Assembly: GCF_900142435.1 (NCBI RefSeq)
Contig: NZ_LT670846.1
Location: 1,020,750 to 1,084,749, forward strand
Direction of reading: 5' to 3'
DNA from: Thermocrinis minervae
GTDB lineage: Bacteria > Aquificota > Aquificia > Aquificales > Aquificaceae
Length of the DNA: 64,000 bases
Shown here: piece after piece, positions 50,476 through 58,941 of the stretch
How positions within the stretch are numbered: position 1 is the stretch's first letter
How the letters are laid out: each line of letters opens with the position of its first letter
Notes under the pieces: generated by a model
What the model was told of the DNA's origin: nothing
What the model saw: only the letters and a program-made list of their open reading frames with translations
Databases searched by the model: none
Translations under genes and position numbers: made by a program

Positions 50476-51284
50476 TGTTTCCGGTACTATTTGAGTTCTT
50501 TGGGATAAAGGTTTACACCTACGGCGTGCTTATAGCTCTGGGAGCTCTGCTTGCCTACACTTTGAGCATAAAGCTTTCCAAAAGAGAAGGTTTAAACACT
50601 GCACATGTGGAAAATACCTTCTTTATAGCCCTTATGCTTGGTGTAGTAGGTGGTCGCCTGGCCTACGTTATAGAACACCCAGAGCAGGTAAAAGGCATAG
50701 TAGATATCATATCCATCTGGAACGGGGGTATGGACTTCTTTGGTGGACTCTTTGGTGGAGTCCTTGGTGCTTTGTTTGGTGTATGGTTTTATAAGCTTCC
50801 AGTATGGAAGATAGCTGACATAAGTTCCATATCCCTGAGCCTTGCTCACGCCATAGGAAGACTTGGTTGCACGTCTGCAGGTTGTTGCTATGGTAAACCT
50901 TTCCCAGGTGAAGCTGTAGCTTCTCCTGGAATACACTTCTCTGATAAGTTTCCCTTCTTTTATGTAGTATTCCCAGAAGGAGCAGTGGCTCCACCTTATA
51001 TGCCCCTGTACCCCACACAACTGATGGAATTCATAGGTCTAATGCTTATATTCCTTATGCTTCTATTCTTTTACAGGAGGAAACCCTTTGACGGCTTTGT
51101 GTTCTCTATCTATATGTTCCTTTATGGTCTTTTGAGGTTCTTTTTGGAGTTTTACAGAGGAGTAACACCACCTATAGAAGCCATAGGCCTTACGTGGAAT
51201 CAAGTAGTATCCATACTTATGGTTATTTCATCTTTCCTGTTATTCTTTACACTAAGGAAGTCGAAGAGAGAAATTAGAGCATAG
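50475..51284 (+). CDS. lgt: Prolipoprotein diacylglyceryl transferase
   Basis: A 269-residue inner-membrane enzyme with about seven transmembrane helices that transfers diacylglycerol to the lipobox cysteine. The Lgt signature is [16 protein letters not shown]. The conserved HG loop region ([10 protein letters not shown]) and the C-terminal RFFLEFYRG segment are also present. The length is normal. Confidence 0.95.
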   Translation: MFPVLFEFFGIKVYTYGVLIALGALLAYTLSIKLSKREGLNTAHVENTFFIALMLGVVGGRLAYVIEHPEQVKGIVDIISIWNGGMDFFGGLFGGVLGALFGVWFYKLPVWKIADISSISLSLAHAIGRLGCTSAGCCYGKPFPGEAVASPGIHFSDKFPFFYVVFPEGAVAPPYMPLYPTQLMEFIGLMLIFLMLLFFYRRKPFDGFVFSIYMFLYGLLRFFLEFYRGVTPPIEAIGLTWNQVVSILMVISSFLLFFTLRKSKREIRA

Positions 51285-51292
51285 TAAAAGCT

Positions 51293-52204
51293 TTAGGGCA
51301 TGCCAAGGTAAACTAGGTCACTAGTCACTTCAACAACGTTAGAGGAAGCTCCAACTTCTTTAAAGACCCTTAGTGCCTTAATAAGGTATTCTCTAGCTGC
51401 AACTTTATTGCCTTTATCACGGTATAGCCAGCCAAGATACTTGTATGCTGTTCCCTCTAGATACTTGTCTCCCACTTTTTGAGCTCTTTTCAGTCCATCA
51501 AGCAAGTAATGTTCTGCATTCTGAAAGTCTCTTATCTCTCTGTAAGCATTGCCAAGATTAATCTCTGTAATTGCATATTCGTGTTGATTTCCGTATCTAT
51601 CAAAAATATCCATAGCCCTTTTAAAATACTCTATGGCTTTTTGGTAATTACCCTGTTTTAAGTAAATTACAGCGATGTTAGTATATATTGGAGCTCTATC
51701 TTTTTCATCTACTTTTAATTCTAAGGACTCTTTGTAATAAGAGAGAGCGTTGTCAAGTTCTCCTTTTCTGCGGAAAATCATCGCAATGTTGCTTAAATAG
51801 TCAGATTCGGCTCTTTTATTACCTAGATCCCTCGCCAGCATAAGGGCTTTGTTGTAATAAAAAAGAGCATTATCTAACATACCTTTACCATCATATGCCA
51901 GACCTAGCAGACCGTATATGTACATGAAATCGGATTTTTGAAGAGCATATTTTTCTGCATTTTTAAGGTAGTTTATAGCCTGATCATAGTCTCCAACTTG
52001 TAAGTAAGAAGCTCCTAAACAAACATAAGATACAAGATCTGAAGGATATAGTTTTATAGCTTTCTTTCCTTCTTCTATTGCCTTTTCGTAAGCCTGAGCA
52101 GCATAGTAATTGACGCATTGGTCTACTGGGCTTTGAGCGTGGGATAAAGATAAACCTGTGAACGTAAGTAAAACCAGAGGAACCAGGAAGGTTGACGTTT
52201 TCAT
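51293..52204 (-). CDS. Secreted TPR-repeat protein
   Basis: A 303-residue protein with a signal peptide (FLVPLVLLTFTGLSLSHAQ) and about seven consecutive tetratricopeptide repeats of 34-40 residues with YxxAIxYxxxA signatures. ATG 52204 was chosen: GGGGG lies upstream, and the signal peptide starts correctly; a longer reading from 52246 adds an unlikely N-terminus. It is probably a periplasmic scaffold or assembly protein with unknown partners. It is somewhat more AT-rich than neighbours. Confidence 0.85.
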   Translation of the reverse strand: MKTSTFLVPLVLLTFTGLSLSHAQSPVDQCVNYYAAQAYEKAIEEGKKAIKLYPSDLVSYVCLGASYLQVGDYDQAINYLKNAEKYALQKSDFMYIYGLLGLAYDGKGMLDNALFYYNKALMLARDLGNKRAESDYLSNIAMIFRRKGELDNALSYYKESLELKVDEKDRAPIYTNIAVIYLKQGNYQKAIEYFKRAMDIFDRYGNQHEYAITEINLGNAYREIRDFQNAEHYLLDGLKRAQKVGDKYLEGTAYKYLGWLYRDKGNKVAAREYLIKALRVFKEVGASSNVVEVTSDLVYLGMP

Positions 52205-52256
52205 TTTAATACCCCCTGTTGGCCTACGATGGTCAGTTTCTTTCATATTGTCCTAA

Positions 52257-52285
52257 AGAATACCACAGAATAGGGTCTATGTCAA
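52257..52285 (-). promoter_or_regulatory. Sigma70-type promoter of the secreted TPR gene
   Basis: On the minus strand TTGACA (52280-52285), 17-bp spacer, TATTCT (52257-52262). It gives a leader of about 45 nt with a GGGGG ribosome-binding site before ATG 52204. Confidence 0.7.
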
Positions 52286-52525
52286 TAAGGTGTCCAGGGC
52301 TAAGAAACCGAAGTGTGTAATAGTTATGGTATAATAAATTAAAAATAAAAAGTAAATAATATGCAAACCGCATACATGCGAGACCAATTTCACTCTTATC
52401 CAGCTGTAATTCAACAGGATGTTTATAACTTGATGAATTTCAAAAATAAAATTCTATATTGACTTTTATCGAAATTAGATTGTTTATATGCATATTCATC
52501 TATCTGTGCAGCATCTTTATAGTCC

Positions 52526-52544
52526 TTAGCATTTAAAATGCTAA
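52526..52544. repeat. 19-bp perfect palindrome TTAGCATTT-A-AAATGCTAA
   Basis: Two 9-bp arms around one base, 45 bp beyond the V4R gene stop. As RNA it would form an 8-bp A/U-rich stem but lacks a U-tract, so it is a poor terminator. It could be a protein-binding site. Confidence 0.4.
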
Positions 52545-52588
52545 AAGTTTTATATAGTAGAAACCTTTTTATTATACTTGCTTTTATT

Positions 52589-53074
52589 TTACTTAATGTA
52601 TATCTTAAAAACACACTTCTCGTGGCCTTGTGCTCTACACTGCACTTCTTTAACGTCTATGTTTTTATCCAAAAGCTCTCCCAAAAAACCCCTGAAGAAT
52701 CCAGCCATAGGTTCACACACAGGACTTGTACTTTTCTTGATGGCCTCTACAAGGATAGACCCTTCTACGTATATCTCCTGCTTTTCTATGTCGTATTCAA
52801 ATATGTCCAGGAGTCTGGAAGACTCAGCTATTATGGTCAGTACATCAAGAGCATCCGAGAGAGTGTCTACGTAAAGGTTGTACCTTTCCTTTAATATCTT
52901 TGCACCCTTTTTCCCTCCGTACTCGGCTGCCTTTTTGATGATCCTGTCTATGCCAAACTTAGAGAGTTTGTGTACATCCCTGTAGCCATCTATGAGGGCG
53001 GCTCTGTGGATAAGTACAGACTCCCTTTCTATAGCCTCTGCCAGAAGCTTAAGCTTATTGCCTATATGTTCCAT
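52589..53074 (-). CDS. V4R-domain protein
   Basis: A 161-residue protein whose C-terminal half is a V4R (4-vinyl reductase) domain. It has VCEPMAGFFRGFLGEL, and the family's closing pattern VQCRAQGHEKCVFKI with three conserved cysteines that can bind a metal. V4R domains sense or bind small hydrocarbons or metals in several regulators and in bacteriochlorophyll enzymes. Here it stands alone with no output domain. It overlaps the DUF59 gene by 13 bp. Confidence 0.8.
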   Translation of the reverse strand: MEHIGNKLKLLAEAIERESVLIHRAALIDGYRDVHKLSKFGIDRIIKKAAEYGGKKGAKILKERYNLYVDTLSDALDVLTIIAESSRLLDIFEYDIEKQEIYVEGSILVEAIKKSTSPVCEPMAGFFRGFLGELLDKNIDVKEVQCRAQGHEKCVFKIYIK

Positions 53075-53370
53075 CCCAGGCTCCTAAGTTTTTCCTTCCC
53101 TTCTTCTGATATTTTATCCTTACTCCAGGGAGGTTCGAACACAAAGTTCACTACAACATCTTTAAGCTCTGGGAAGCTTTTTAGTATGTGCTCCCTGACA
53201 TGTTGAGCAAAGTAGTTTTTTGCAGGACAGCCCTGTACTGTAAGTGTCATGTCTATGTAAGCTACATTGCCTTTTATTTGTACACCGTAGATGAGCCCAA
53301 GGTTTACTATGTCCAACGGTATCTCGGGATCTCTTACTTCCTTTAGCTTTTCCAGTATTGCCTGCTCCAT
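53062..53370 (-). CDS. DUF59/MIP18 family Fe-S assembly protein (SufT/PaaD-like)
   Basis: A 102-residue protein with DPEIPLDIVNLGLIYGV and the TVQGCPA motif bearing the conserved cysteine. Family members help mature Fe-S proteins. The pairing with a cysteine-rich V4R protein may mean a maturation partner. A TATATT hexamer lies 9 nt before the ATG. Confidence 0.88.
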   Translation of the reverse strand: MEQAILEKLKEVRDPEIPLDIVNLGLIYGVQIKGNVAYIDMTLTVQGCPAKNYFAQHVREHILKSFPELKDVVVNFVFEPPWSKDKISEEGKEKLRSLGWNI

Positions 53371-53414
53371 AGAAGCTTAAATATAATACCTTAGGGGCTA
53401 TACTTCTATACAAC

Positions 53415-53443
53415 TTGACTGGGTTTAAAGCTCCACGTATACT
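53415..53443 (+). promoter_or_regulatory. Promoter of the YjbQ-rseP unit
   Basis: TTGACT (53415-53420), 17-bp spacer, TATACT (53438-53443), then 10 nt to the ATG. It is a close consensus match with a very short or absent leader. Confidence 0.65.
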
Positions 53444-53453
53444 TTATTGAGTA

Positions 53454-53855
53454 ATGCACACTGTGTTAAGGATAAGGACCAACAACAGGACTAGCTTTGT
53501 CAACATAACTAGACAGGTAAGAGAGGAAGTAAGAAAGTCTGGAGTAAAGTCTGGCCTTTGTGTAGTGTACGTACCACATACTACAGCTGCTGTATTCATA
53601 AACGAAGGTGCAGACCCGGACGTGATAAAGGATATAGCCTATGCTTTGGAGAAGCTTATACCCTGGACAGATAAAAACTACGCGCACGCTGAAGGAAATT
53701 CCGCTGCTCACATAAGGAGTAGCATAATAGGAAACTCAAGGATAGTACCCATAGAAGATGGGGAACTACTCCTTGGAACCTGGGAAGCTATATTTTTGGT
53801 TGAGTTTGATGGTCCCAGAGAAAGAAAAGTGTACATAAAGATAATAGGAGATTAA
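53454..53855 (+). CDS. yjbQ: YjbQ/UPF0047 family protein
   Basis: A 133-residue protein of the UPF0047 family, some members of which show weak thiamine-phosphate synthase activity. The signature is VVYVPHTTAAVFINEGADPDV, with HAEGNSAAH following it and LGTWEAIFLVEFDGPRERKV at the end. The true role is unsettled. It is 5 bp upstream of rseP. Confidence 0.9.
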   Translation: MHTVLRIRTNNRTSFVNITRQVREEVRKSGVKSGLCVVYVPHTTAAVFINEGADPDVIKDIAYALEKLIPWTDKNYAHAEGNSAAHIRSSIIGNSRIVPIEDGELLLGTWEAIFLVEFDGPRERKVYIKIIGD

Positions 53856-53860
53856 CACGT

Positions 53861-55147
53861 ATGGATTATGTGATAGCTTTCTTGATCCTTATCGGTGTCC
53901 TTGTAATAGTTCACGAGCTCGGTCACTTTCTGTTCGCAAAGCTTTTTGGGGTAAGGGTAGAGATCTTTTCCGTTGGTTTTGGACCTTCCATCCTAAATAA
54001 GCAGATGGGAGAAACTCAGTACCGCATATCCCTTATCCCTTTAGGTGGGTATGTGAAACTATACGGTGAGGAGGATAACACTTCGGATCCTAGAGCGTTT
54101 TCTAGCAAATCTCCTATCCAGAAGATACTCATAGCTTTTGCAGGCCCTTTGTTCAATTTCCTGTTTGCTATCTTGGTGATATCCCTTCTCTGGATGTACG
54201 GTATGGATGTACCAAGTTATGAGCTTGAAAAACCCATAGTAGGCTACGTCGTAGAAAACTCCTTAGCAAGCAGGATGGGAGTGAAAGAAGGAGATCTCAT
54301 AGTGGAGGTAAATTCAAGACCTGTGAAAACCTGGCAAGATGTAAGAAAAGTCTACATGCAGGCTCTCACAGATAAAGAAATAGAATTGAAGGTACTAAGG
54401 GGTTCTGAGGTTATCTCCCTAAAAGGGGCAAAAGTAGGCCTTAACGAAAGCTTGGGTGTGGAGCCCTTAATACCACCAGTTGTAGGTCATGTGCTAAAAG
54501 GTTCTCCTGCATACGATGCTGGCATAAGACCTATGGACGTTGTGTTGGAGATAAACGATGTGCCTGTGAGAACTTGGCAGGATATAGTCAGAACTATGTC
54601 CAAGGTTCAGGACCAGGTAGTAAACCTAAAGATTAAAAGAGGTCAAGAAGTCTACGAGAAGACTGTAGTAGCTAAGAAGGATCCAAAGACGGGAAGGTAC
54701 ATACTTGGCATAGCTCCTGATATAAAGACTGTTAAGATAAGGAAGGGTCCTATCGATGCTCTTTATACGGGTGTAGAAAGAACCTACGAGCTTTCCGTAC
54801 TCACCCTAAAGTCCATAGCTGGCATGATAACCGGTAAAGTGCCACTTAGGGATTCTTTAGGTGGCCCACTAACTATAGCCCAACTAGCTGGCGAATCAAT
54901 ACAGCAAAGTTACACAGCCTTTTTGAACATGATGGTGTTAATCTCCATAAACCTGGCCCTCATAAACCTTTTACCCTTACCAGTCCTAGACGGTGGCCTT
55001 ATCCTTCTGTTTGTCTTAGAAGGTATAAGAAGAAGACCCATGCCCGAAAGGTTTAAAGAAATCTGGTATAAGATAGGTATAGCGCTTGTAGCCTTACTTA
55101 CCCTTCTTGCCCTTACCAACGACCTTATGAGGTTTTTAAGACATTAG
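53861..55147 (+). CDS. rseP: RIP zinc metalloprotease RseP (site-2 protease)
   Basis: A 428-residue intramembrane protease with the active site H18-E19-L-G-H22 in the first transmembrane helix. Two PDZ domains cover about residues 120-280, and the second motif [11 protein letters not shown] is in the penultimate helix. It cleaves membrane-bound anti-sigma factors and signal peptides. Its end overlaps the convergent aldolase gene by 4 bp. Confidence 0.95.
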   Translation: MDYVIAFLILIGVLVIVHELGHFLFAKLFGVRVEIFSVGFGPSILNKQMGETQYRISLIPLGGYVKLYGEEDNTSDPRAFSSKSPIQKILIAFAGPLFNFLFAILVISLLWMYGMDVPSYELEKPIVGYVVENSLASRMGVKEGDLIVEVNSRPVKTWQDVRKVYMQALTDKEIELKVLRGSEVISLKGAKVGLNESLGVEPLIPPVVGHVLKGSPAYDAGIRPMDVVLEINDVPVRTWQDIVRTMSKVQDQVVNLKIKRGQEVYEKTVVAKKDPKTGRYILGIAPDIKTVKIRKGPIDALYTGVERTYELSVLTLKSIAGMITGKVPLRDSLGGPLTIAQLAGESIQQSYTAFLNMMVLISINLALINLLPLPVLDGGLILLFVLEGIRRRPMPERFKEIWYKIGIALVALLTLLALTNDLMRFLRH

Positions 55148-55797
55148 AAGGGTCTTTCTGGAACTTTCTCCCAATCCCTTAAGAAGAGCTCTATCCCCTT
55201 GTCCGTCAATGGATGTTGGAAGAGTTTTTTCATAACCTCAAAGGGCATGGTGCATATGTCTGCTCCTATGAGCGCCGCTTCAATCACATGCATAGGATGT
55301 CTAACGCTGGCTACTATTATCTGTGTGTCAAACTCGTAGTTGTCAAAAATCTGCTTTATCTCCCTTATGAGCTTCATGCCCTCAGAAGAGATGTCGTCAA
55401 GCCTTCCTACAAAGGGTGATACGTAACTGGCTCCCGCCTTTGCAGCTATCAGAGCTTGGGCTGGAGAGAATACTAGGGTTACGTTTGTGGGTATACCCTC
55501 TGACTCTAGCACCTGTACCGCCTTCATACCTTCGGGTGTCATAGGGATTTTGACTACCACATTTTGACCTAGTTCAGCAAGCATCCTACCTTCTCTTATC
55601 ATACCTTCTGCGTCGCGTGAAACCGTTTCGAGGCTTACAGGACCGTCTACGAGCTTTAATATCTCCTTAGCTACCTCTAGGAAAGGTCTTCCCGTCTTGG
55701 CTATAAGAGTTGGATTTGTGGTAACACCATCAAGGATTCCCCATTCTAAGGCTTGTTTTATCTCATCCACTATGCCCGTGTCTAAGAAGAACTGCAT
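55144..55797 (-). CDS. Fructose-6-phosphate aldolase / transaldolase-like protein
   Basis: A 217-residue small transaldolase. The Schiff-base lysine is K83 in [44 protein letters not shown] and ASVRHP complete the family set. The short form includes both F6P aldolases and true transaldolases, which I cannot separate by eye. It most likely serves the pentose phosphate pathway. Confidence 0.92.
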   Translation of the reverse strand: MQFFLDTGIVDEIKQALEWGILDGVTTNPTLIAKTGRPFLEVAKEILKLVDGPVSLETVSRDAEGMIREGRMLAELGQNVVVKIPMTPEGMKAVQVLESEGIPTNVTLVFSPAQALIAAKAGASYVSPFVGRLDDISSEGMKLIREIKQIFDNYEFDTQIIVASVRHPMHVIEAALIGADICTMPFEVMKKLFQHPLTDKGIELFLRDWEKVPERPF

Positions 55798-55799
55798 GT

Positions 55800-56162
55800 T
55801 TAAACCTCCTTGAGAAGTCTTTCTGCTTTTACAACACCAACGAAGCTTTTGACTATTATACCATCCTTAACCACCAAGATGGTGGGTGTTGCAAGCACTC
55901 CCAGCTCCTTAGCTATACTTAGTCCTTCATTCGTCCCTACGTTGATCTCTAACACTTTGCTATGCTTTTTTAGTTCTTCTATGTGTTCTTTCATAACTTT
56001 GCACGCCGGACATCTCTCAGAGTAGAAGTACATAAAACCATCCTTTAAAAAGTCTACCTTTTTACCCACCATCCTTCCAGAAATATAAACCTTAATGAGT
56101 TTACCTACAGAGAGGCTTATGACAAGGACAGCTGCGAGAAGAAGAAGACTTTTCAAGTCCAT
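55800..56162 (-). CDS. Membrane-anchored thioredoxin-like protein
   Basis: A 120-residue protein with an N-terminal membrane anchor (residues about 5-23) and a thioredoxin fold bearing CPAC ([12 protein letters not shown]) and the cis-proline motif ATPTILV. The topology is probably periplasm-facing, for cytochrome or disulfide handling, but could be cytoplasmic. It is 2 bp upstream of the aldolase gene. Confidence 0.82.
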   Translation of the reverse strand: MDLKSLLLLAAVLVISLSVGKLIKVYISGRMVGKKVDFLKDGFMYFYSERCPACKVMKEHIEELKKHSKVLEINVGTNEGLSIAKELGVLATPTILVVKDGIIVKSFVGVVKAERLLKEV

Positions 56163-56166
56163 GTGA

Positions 56167-57174
56167 CTATTCTACCACTGTTACAAACAGAGGTTTGAGC
56201 CCAAAGTATAACCTCCAGATTTTGAGGGTGTACCTGTAAGCATAAACTACGCATCTTCCTGTATAGGAAAGCTCCGCAGAGGATCCTTCAAAGAACTCCT
56301 TAAAGGAAGTACCTTCTACGAAGATAAGAGCATCGTCGTAGGGTAAGGATACGAAAACTCTGTTGTCCTCCCTCCAGACTAAGGAAGGTTTTCCGCAAAA
56401 GCTTATTATCGTGATACCTTCATTTATGGCTTTGGGAAAGTCTTCAGCGTTCTGCACTCTGAAGGGTATAAAAAGATAGTTTCTCATCATGTAAAAGCTG
56501 TCTTTGTAGCTAGGGAAAAGAAACCTTATGCCTACCTCCCTTATGTAGAGTTTGACATGATGATCCAAGCCTCCCAATACCTTGTTTTCCCATCCTTGGG
56601 ATACATATCTTTCCGCAAGGGTTTTTAAGTCTACTAGCCTTCTAAGCCAGTTTAAAGCAAGCTTTCTGTTTAGCATGTAAAGGAGAATGATGATGGGAAA
56701 GAAGACAAAAAGGGTTTTCTTTTTCTCTAAAAGGGCATCCTTTAGGTTTACGAGCTCTAGTAGGTAGCTTTTGTCTCTTTCTAACCTCCAACGATACTTC
56801 TCCTTAAAGGGGTGTGCTATAACCTTTAGAGGACCACACTCCAAAAGATCGCCAAGGATTCTACCTTCCTGGTCTGTTATCTTTCTCTCAACGCCGGCTA
56901 GCATACCATCCGTACAAAAAGCTTTCACATGGTCGTTATCGTGGTCCGTGATTATCACAAAGTCTAAGTCCTCTTCTTCTTTTGCCCTTTTTACATCCTC
57001 GGGCTTGCCAAGGGAGTCGTAGGAAAACTGCGTGTGCAGGTGTATCTGGTAGGAGTATACAAAGCCCTCAGGTACATGGAGTACAGGGACCCCCCTTCTT
57101 GTTCTGACATACATAACTGGGTACAAGGTAAACATAAGGAGATATAAGGCGAGGAAAGATACAAGCCATATCAT
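56167..57174 (-). CDS. Membrane-anchored PHP-domain protein
   Basis: A 335-residue protein with an N-terminal transmembrane helix and a second one near residues 153-171. Between them lies a PHP metal-phosphoesterase core opening HLHTQFSYDS, followed by ITDHDNDH, the two metal-binding histidine motifs. The second part of the PHP domain is interrupted by the second helix. The substrate is unknown. It overlaps trpS by 4 bp. Confidence 0.75.
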   Translation of the reverse strand: MIWLVSFLALYLLMFTLYPVMYVRTRRGVPVLHVPEGFVYSYQIHLHTQFSYDSLGKPEDVKRAKEEEDLDFVIITDHDNDHVKAFCTDGMLAGVERKITDQEGRILGDLLECGPLKVIAHPFKEKYRWRLERDKSYLLELVNLKDALLEKKKTLFVFFPIIILLYMLNRKLALNWLRRLVDLKTLAERYVSQGWENKVLGGLDHHVKLYIREVGIRFLFPSYKDSFYMMRNYLFIPFRVQNAEDFPKAINEGITIISFCGKPSLVWREDNRVFVSLPYDDALIFVEGTSFKEFFEGSSAELSYTGRCVVYAYRYTLKIWRLYFGLKPLFVTVVE

Positions 57175-58355
57175 ACAAGGTTCATCCTCTCTCTTACTTC
57201 TTCAAGTGTCTGTCTTGCAATCTTAGAAGCTGTATGCGAGCCATCCAGAAAGGCATGCTTTATCTGTTTTATGTTTTCCTTTGCCTTTTGCCTTTTCTCT
57301 CTTATGGGTTCCAAAAAGGCTTCCAGTCTTTCAAACATCATCCTCTTGCAATCAACACAACCTAATGCACCTTTCTTACAGTCTTCTTCTATCTGCTTTA
57401 CTGTAACTTCCTCCGTAAATATCTTGTGGTAGAAGAAGACAGGACATATCTCAGGCCTTCCTGGATCTCCCTTCCTCAGCTTCTGCGGGTCTGTGAAAAA
57501 CTTCATCACTTTTGATTGGACTTCTTCCTTGCTGTCTGCAAAGTATATGGCGTTGTTGTATGATTTGCTCATCTTCCTACCATCTGTACCAGGGAGTTTG
57601 GACGTAGGTGTAAGCAAGGCCTCTGGTTCTGGAAAGGTCTCGCCGTAGAGGTAGTTAAACCTCCTAGCTATTTCTCTGGTGAGTTCTATGTGTGGAAGTT
57701 GATCCTCACCCACCGGAACCCCTTTTGCCTTATAGATTAATATGTCTGCAGCCTGGAGTACTGGATAGCCTAGGAAGCCAAAGGTGTCCGTCTCATAAAA
57801 GTCCCTTTTGGAAACGTTTATCTCTCTTAGGATGTCCCTGGCCAGGTAACCTTCAAAAATACCCTTTATAATGCTCTGAGCCATATCATCTACAAGCTGC
57901 TCTTCCAAAAGTTCAAAGTCTTCCACCTTGTAAGGTAGTTTAGCAACCACCTCCTTGACTATATCCCTGATGGAGTTCTTGATCATAAGCTCCAAGTCCG
58001 AGATCCTAAGAAGGTTGTACTTCAGATCTTTGTAAGTAGGGTTCCACTCAAGCCAGCTTTTTGGTGTTATCATACCAAGTAGAAGATAAAGCTCGGCGTG
58101 TTCTTTCACCTTTGACTGTATGAAGAGTACGCTTTTCTGTGGGTCCAATCCTAGGGCTATCCAGTCTACCATAAGCTCTTCTATGTTTTCATGTAAGGCA
58201 GAGATGTTCTTATAACCTGTCGTTAAGGCATGCCAGTCGGCCACGAAGAAAAATGTTTCGTGCTCTTCTTGGAGCTTTACCCAGTTTTTTATGACTCCAA
58301 AGTAGTGTCCAAGGTGTAGTTTGCCCGTAGGGCGCATTCCGCTCACTATTCTCAT
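57171..58355 (-). CDS. trpS: Tryptophanyl-tRNA synthetase
   Basis: A 394-residue class I synthetase with the HIGH-type motif GKLHLGHYFG and the KMSKS motif (GRKMSKSYNNAI). It is longer than the usual 330 because of an insertion (around residues 120-180) and a cysteine-bearing segment near residue 340 (CKKGALGCVDC), possibly a metal site. No T-box leader is present. Confidence 0.95.
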   Translation of the reverse strand: MRIVSGMRPTGKLHLGHYFGVIKNWVKLQEEHETFFFVADWHALTTGYKNISALHENIEELMVDWIALGLDPQKSVLFIQSKVKEHAELYLLLGMITPKSWLEWNPTYKDLKYNLLRISDLELMIKNSIRDIVKEVVAKLPYKVEDFELLEEQLVDDMAQSIIKGIFEGYLARDILREINVSKRDFYETDTFGFLGYPVLQAADILIYKAKGVPVGEDQLPHIELTREIARRFNYLYGETFPEPEALLTPTSKLPGTDGRKMSKSYNNAIYFADSKEEVQSKVMKFFTDPQKLRKGDPGRPEICPVFFYHKIFTEEVTVKQIEEDCKKGALGCVDCKRMMFERLEAFLEPIREKRQKAKENIKQIKHAFLDGSHTASKIARQTLEEVRERMNLV

Positions 58356-58366
58356 AGACTATGATT

Positions 58367-58846
58367 TTAATTGAGAAGGGATAGGATGTAATGCTTTAGA
58401 GTTATGGCTGGTGTGTAGTTGGGTGCTATCTTAAGAGCTTCGTTTACCTCTCTGAGTGCGTCATAGTACTGACCCTTTGCCAGATATACCCTGGCTAGGT
58501 TAATGTGCGGGTAGTGTCTAGGTTCGTAGTTCTTTGCCGTCATCGCTAGCTTTAACCATCCTATGGCCTCGTCATACCTTCCGAGGGCTATAAGATAAGC
58601 ACCTATGTCATTGTAAGGATTACCGTAGTCTGGGTCTAATTCTATGGCCTTTTTACACAGTTCTATAGCCTTTTCAAAGTCTCCAAGCATGCTGTAAGCC
58701 CATCCTAGAAAGGTATAACCTTGAGCTGTAGGATATAGCTCTATGGATTTTTCATAAAGCTCTATTGCAGCTTTTATATTTCCTGCCATGAGCTCGCGGT
58801 ACGCCTCCTTTAAGAGCCTTTCTGCATCCTTCCTGAGGTCCTCCAT
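58367..58846 (-). CDS. Small TPR-repeat protein
   Basis: A 159-residue cytoplasmic protein built of three to four TPR repeats (AAIELYEKSIELYP, AIELCKKAIELDP, ALREVNEALKIAP). ATG 58846 is preferred to an upstream reading from 59077 that overlaps the divergent aminotransferase. It is a likely protein-interaction adaptor. TATATT lies 8 nt before the ATG. Confidence 0.85.
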   Translation of the reverse strand: MEDLRKDAERLLKEAYRELMAGNIKAAIELYEKSIELYPTAQGYTFLGWAYSMLGDFEKAIELCKKAIELDPDYGNPYNDIGAYLIALGRYDEAIGWLKLAMTAKNYEPRHYPHINLARVYLAKGQYYDALREVNEALKIAPNYTPAITLKHYILSLLN

Positions 58847-58854
58847 AGAGTCTA

Positions 58855-58882
58855 AATATATATAACTAAGATTTTTTGACAA
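58855..58882 (-). promoter_or_regulatory. Promoter of the small TPR gene, near-leaderless
   Basis: On the minus strand TTGTCA (58877-58882), 16-bp spacer, TATATT (58855-58860), then 8 nt to the ATG. It is in the divergent gap shared with the aminotransferase gene. Confidence 0.55.
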
Positions 58883-58941
58883 TACACTGTTAAGTTTTAT
58901 CTGGTGTATAATTATGGTAATTTTTAAGCAGGAGGTGTTGT

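Larger units (their letters stand above)
52205..52588. other. 384-bp AT-rich gap with promoters but no convincing gene
   Basis: It holds the promoter of the secreted TPR gene near its left side, a plus-strand extended -10 (TGGTATAAT, 52327-52335) with no downstream plus gene, and a 19-bp palindrome at 52526-52544. A 63-codon minus-strand reading (52423-52614) overlaps the V4R gene end and lacks a ribosome-binding site. A small RNA or a decayed gene is possible; neither is shown. Confidence 0.4.

Noticed and set aside
52400-52460. CRISPR repeat remnant
   Set aside because: A GTTTATAACTTG-like stretch occurs once with no repeated unit or spacer pattern.
52423-52614. 63-codon minus-strand gene
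   Set aside because: It overlaps the V4R coding end, is AT-biased, has no ribosome-binding site and no recognisable motif.
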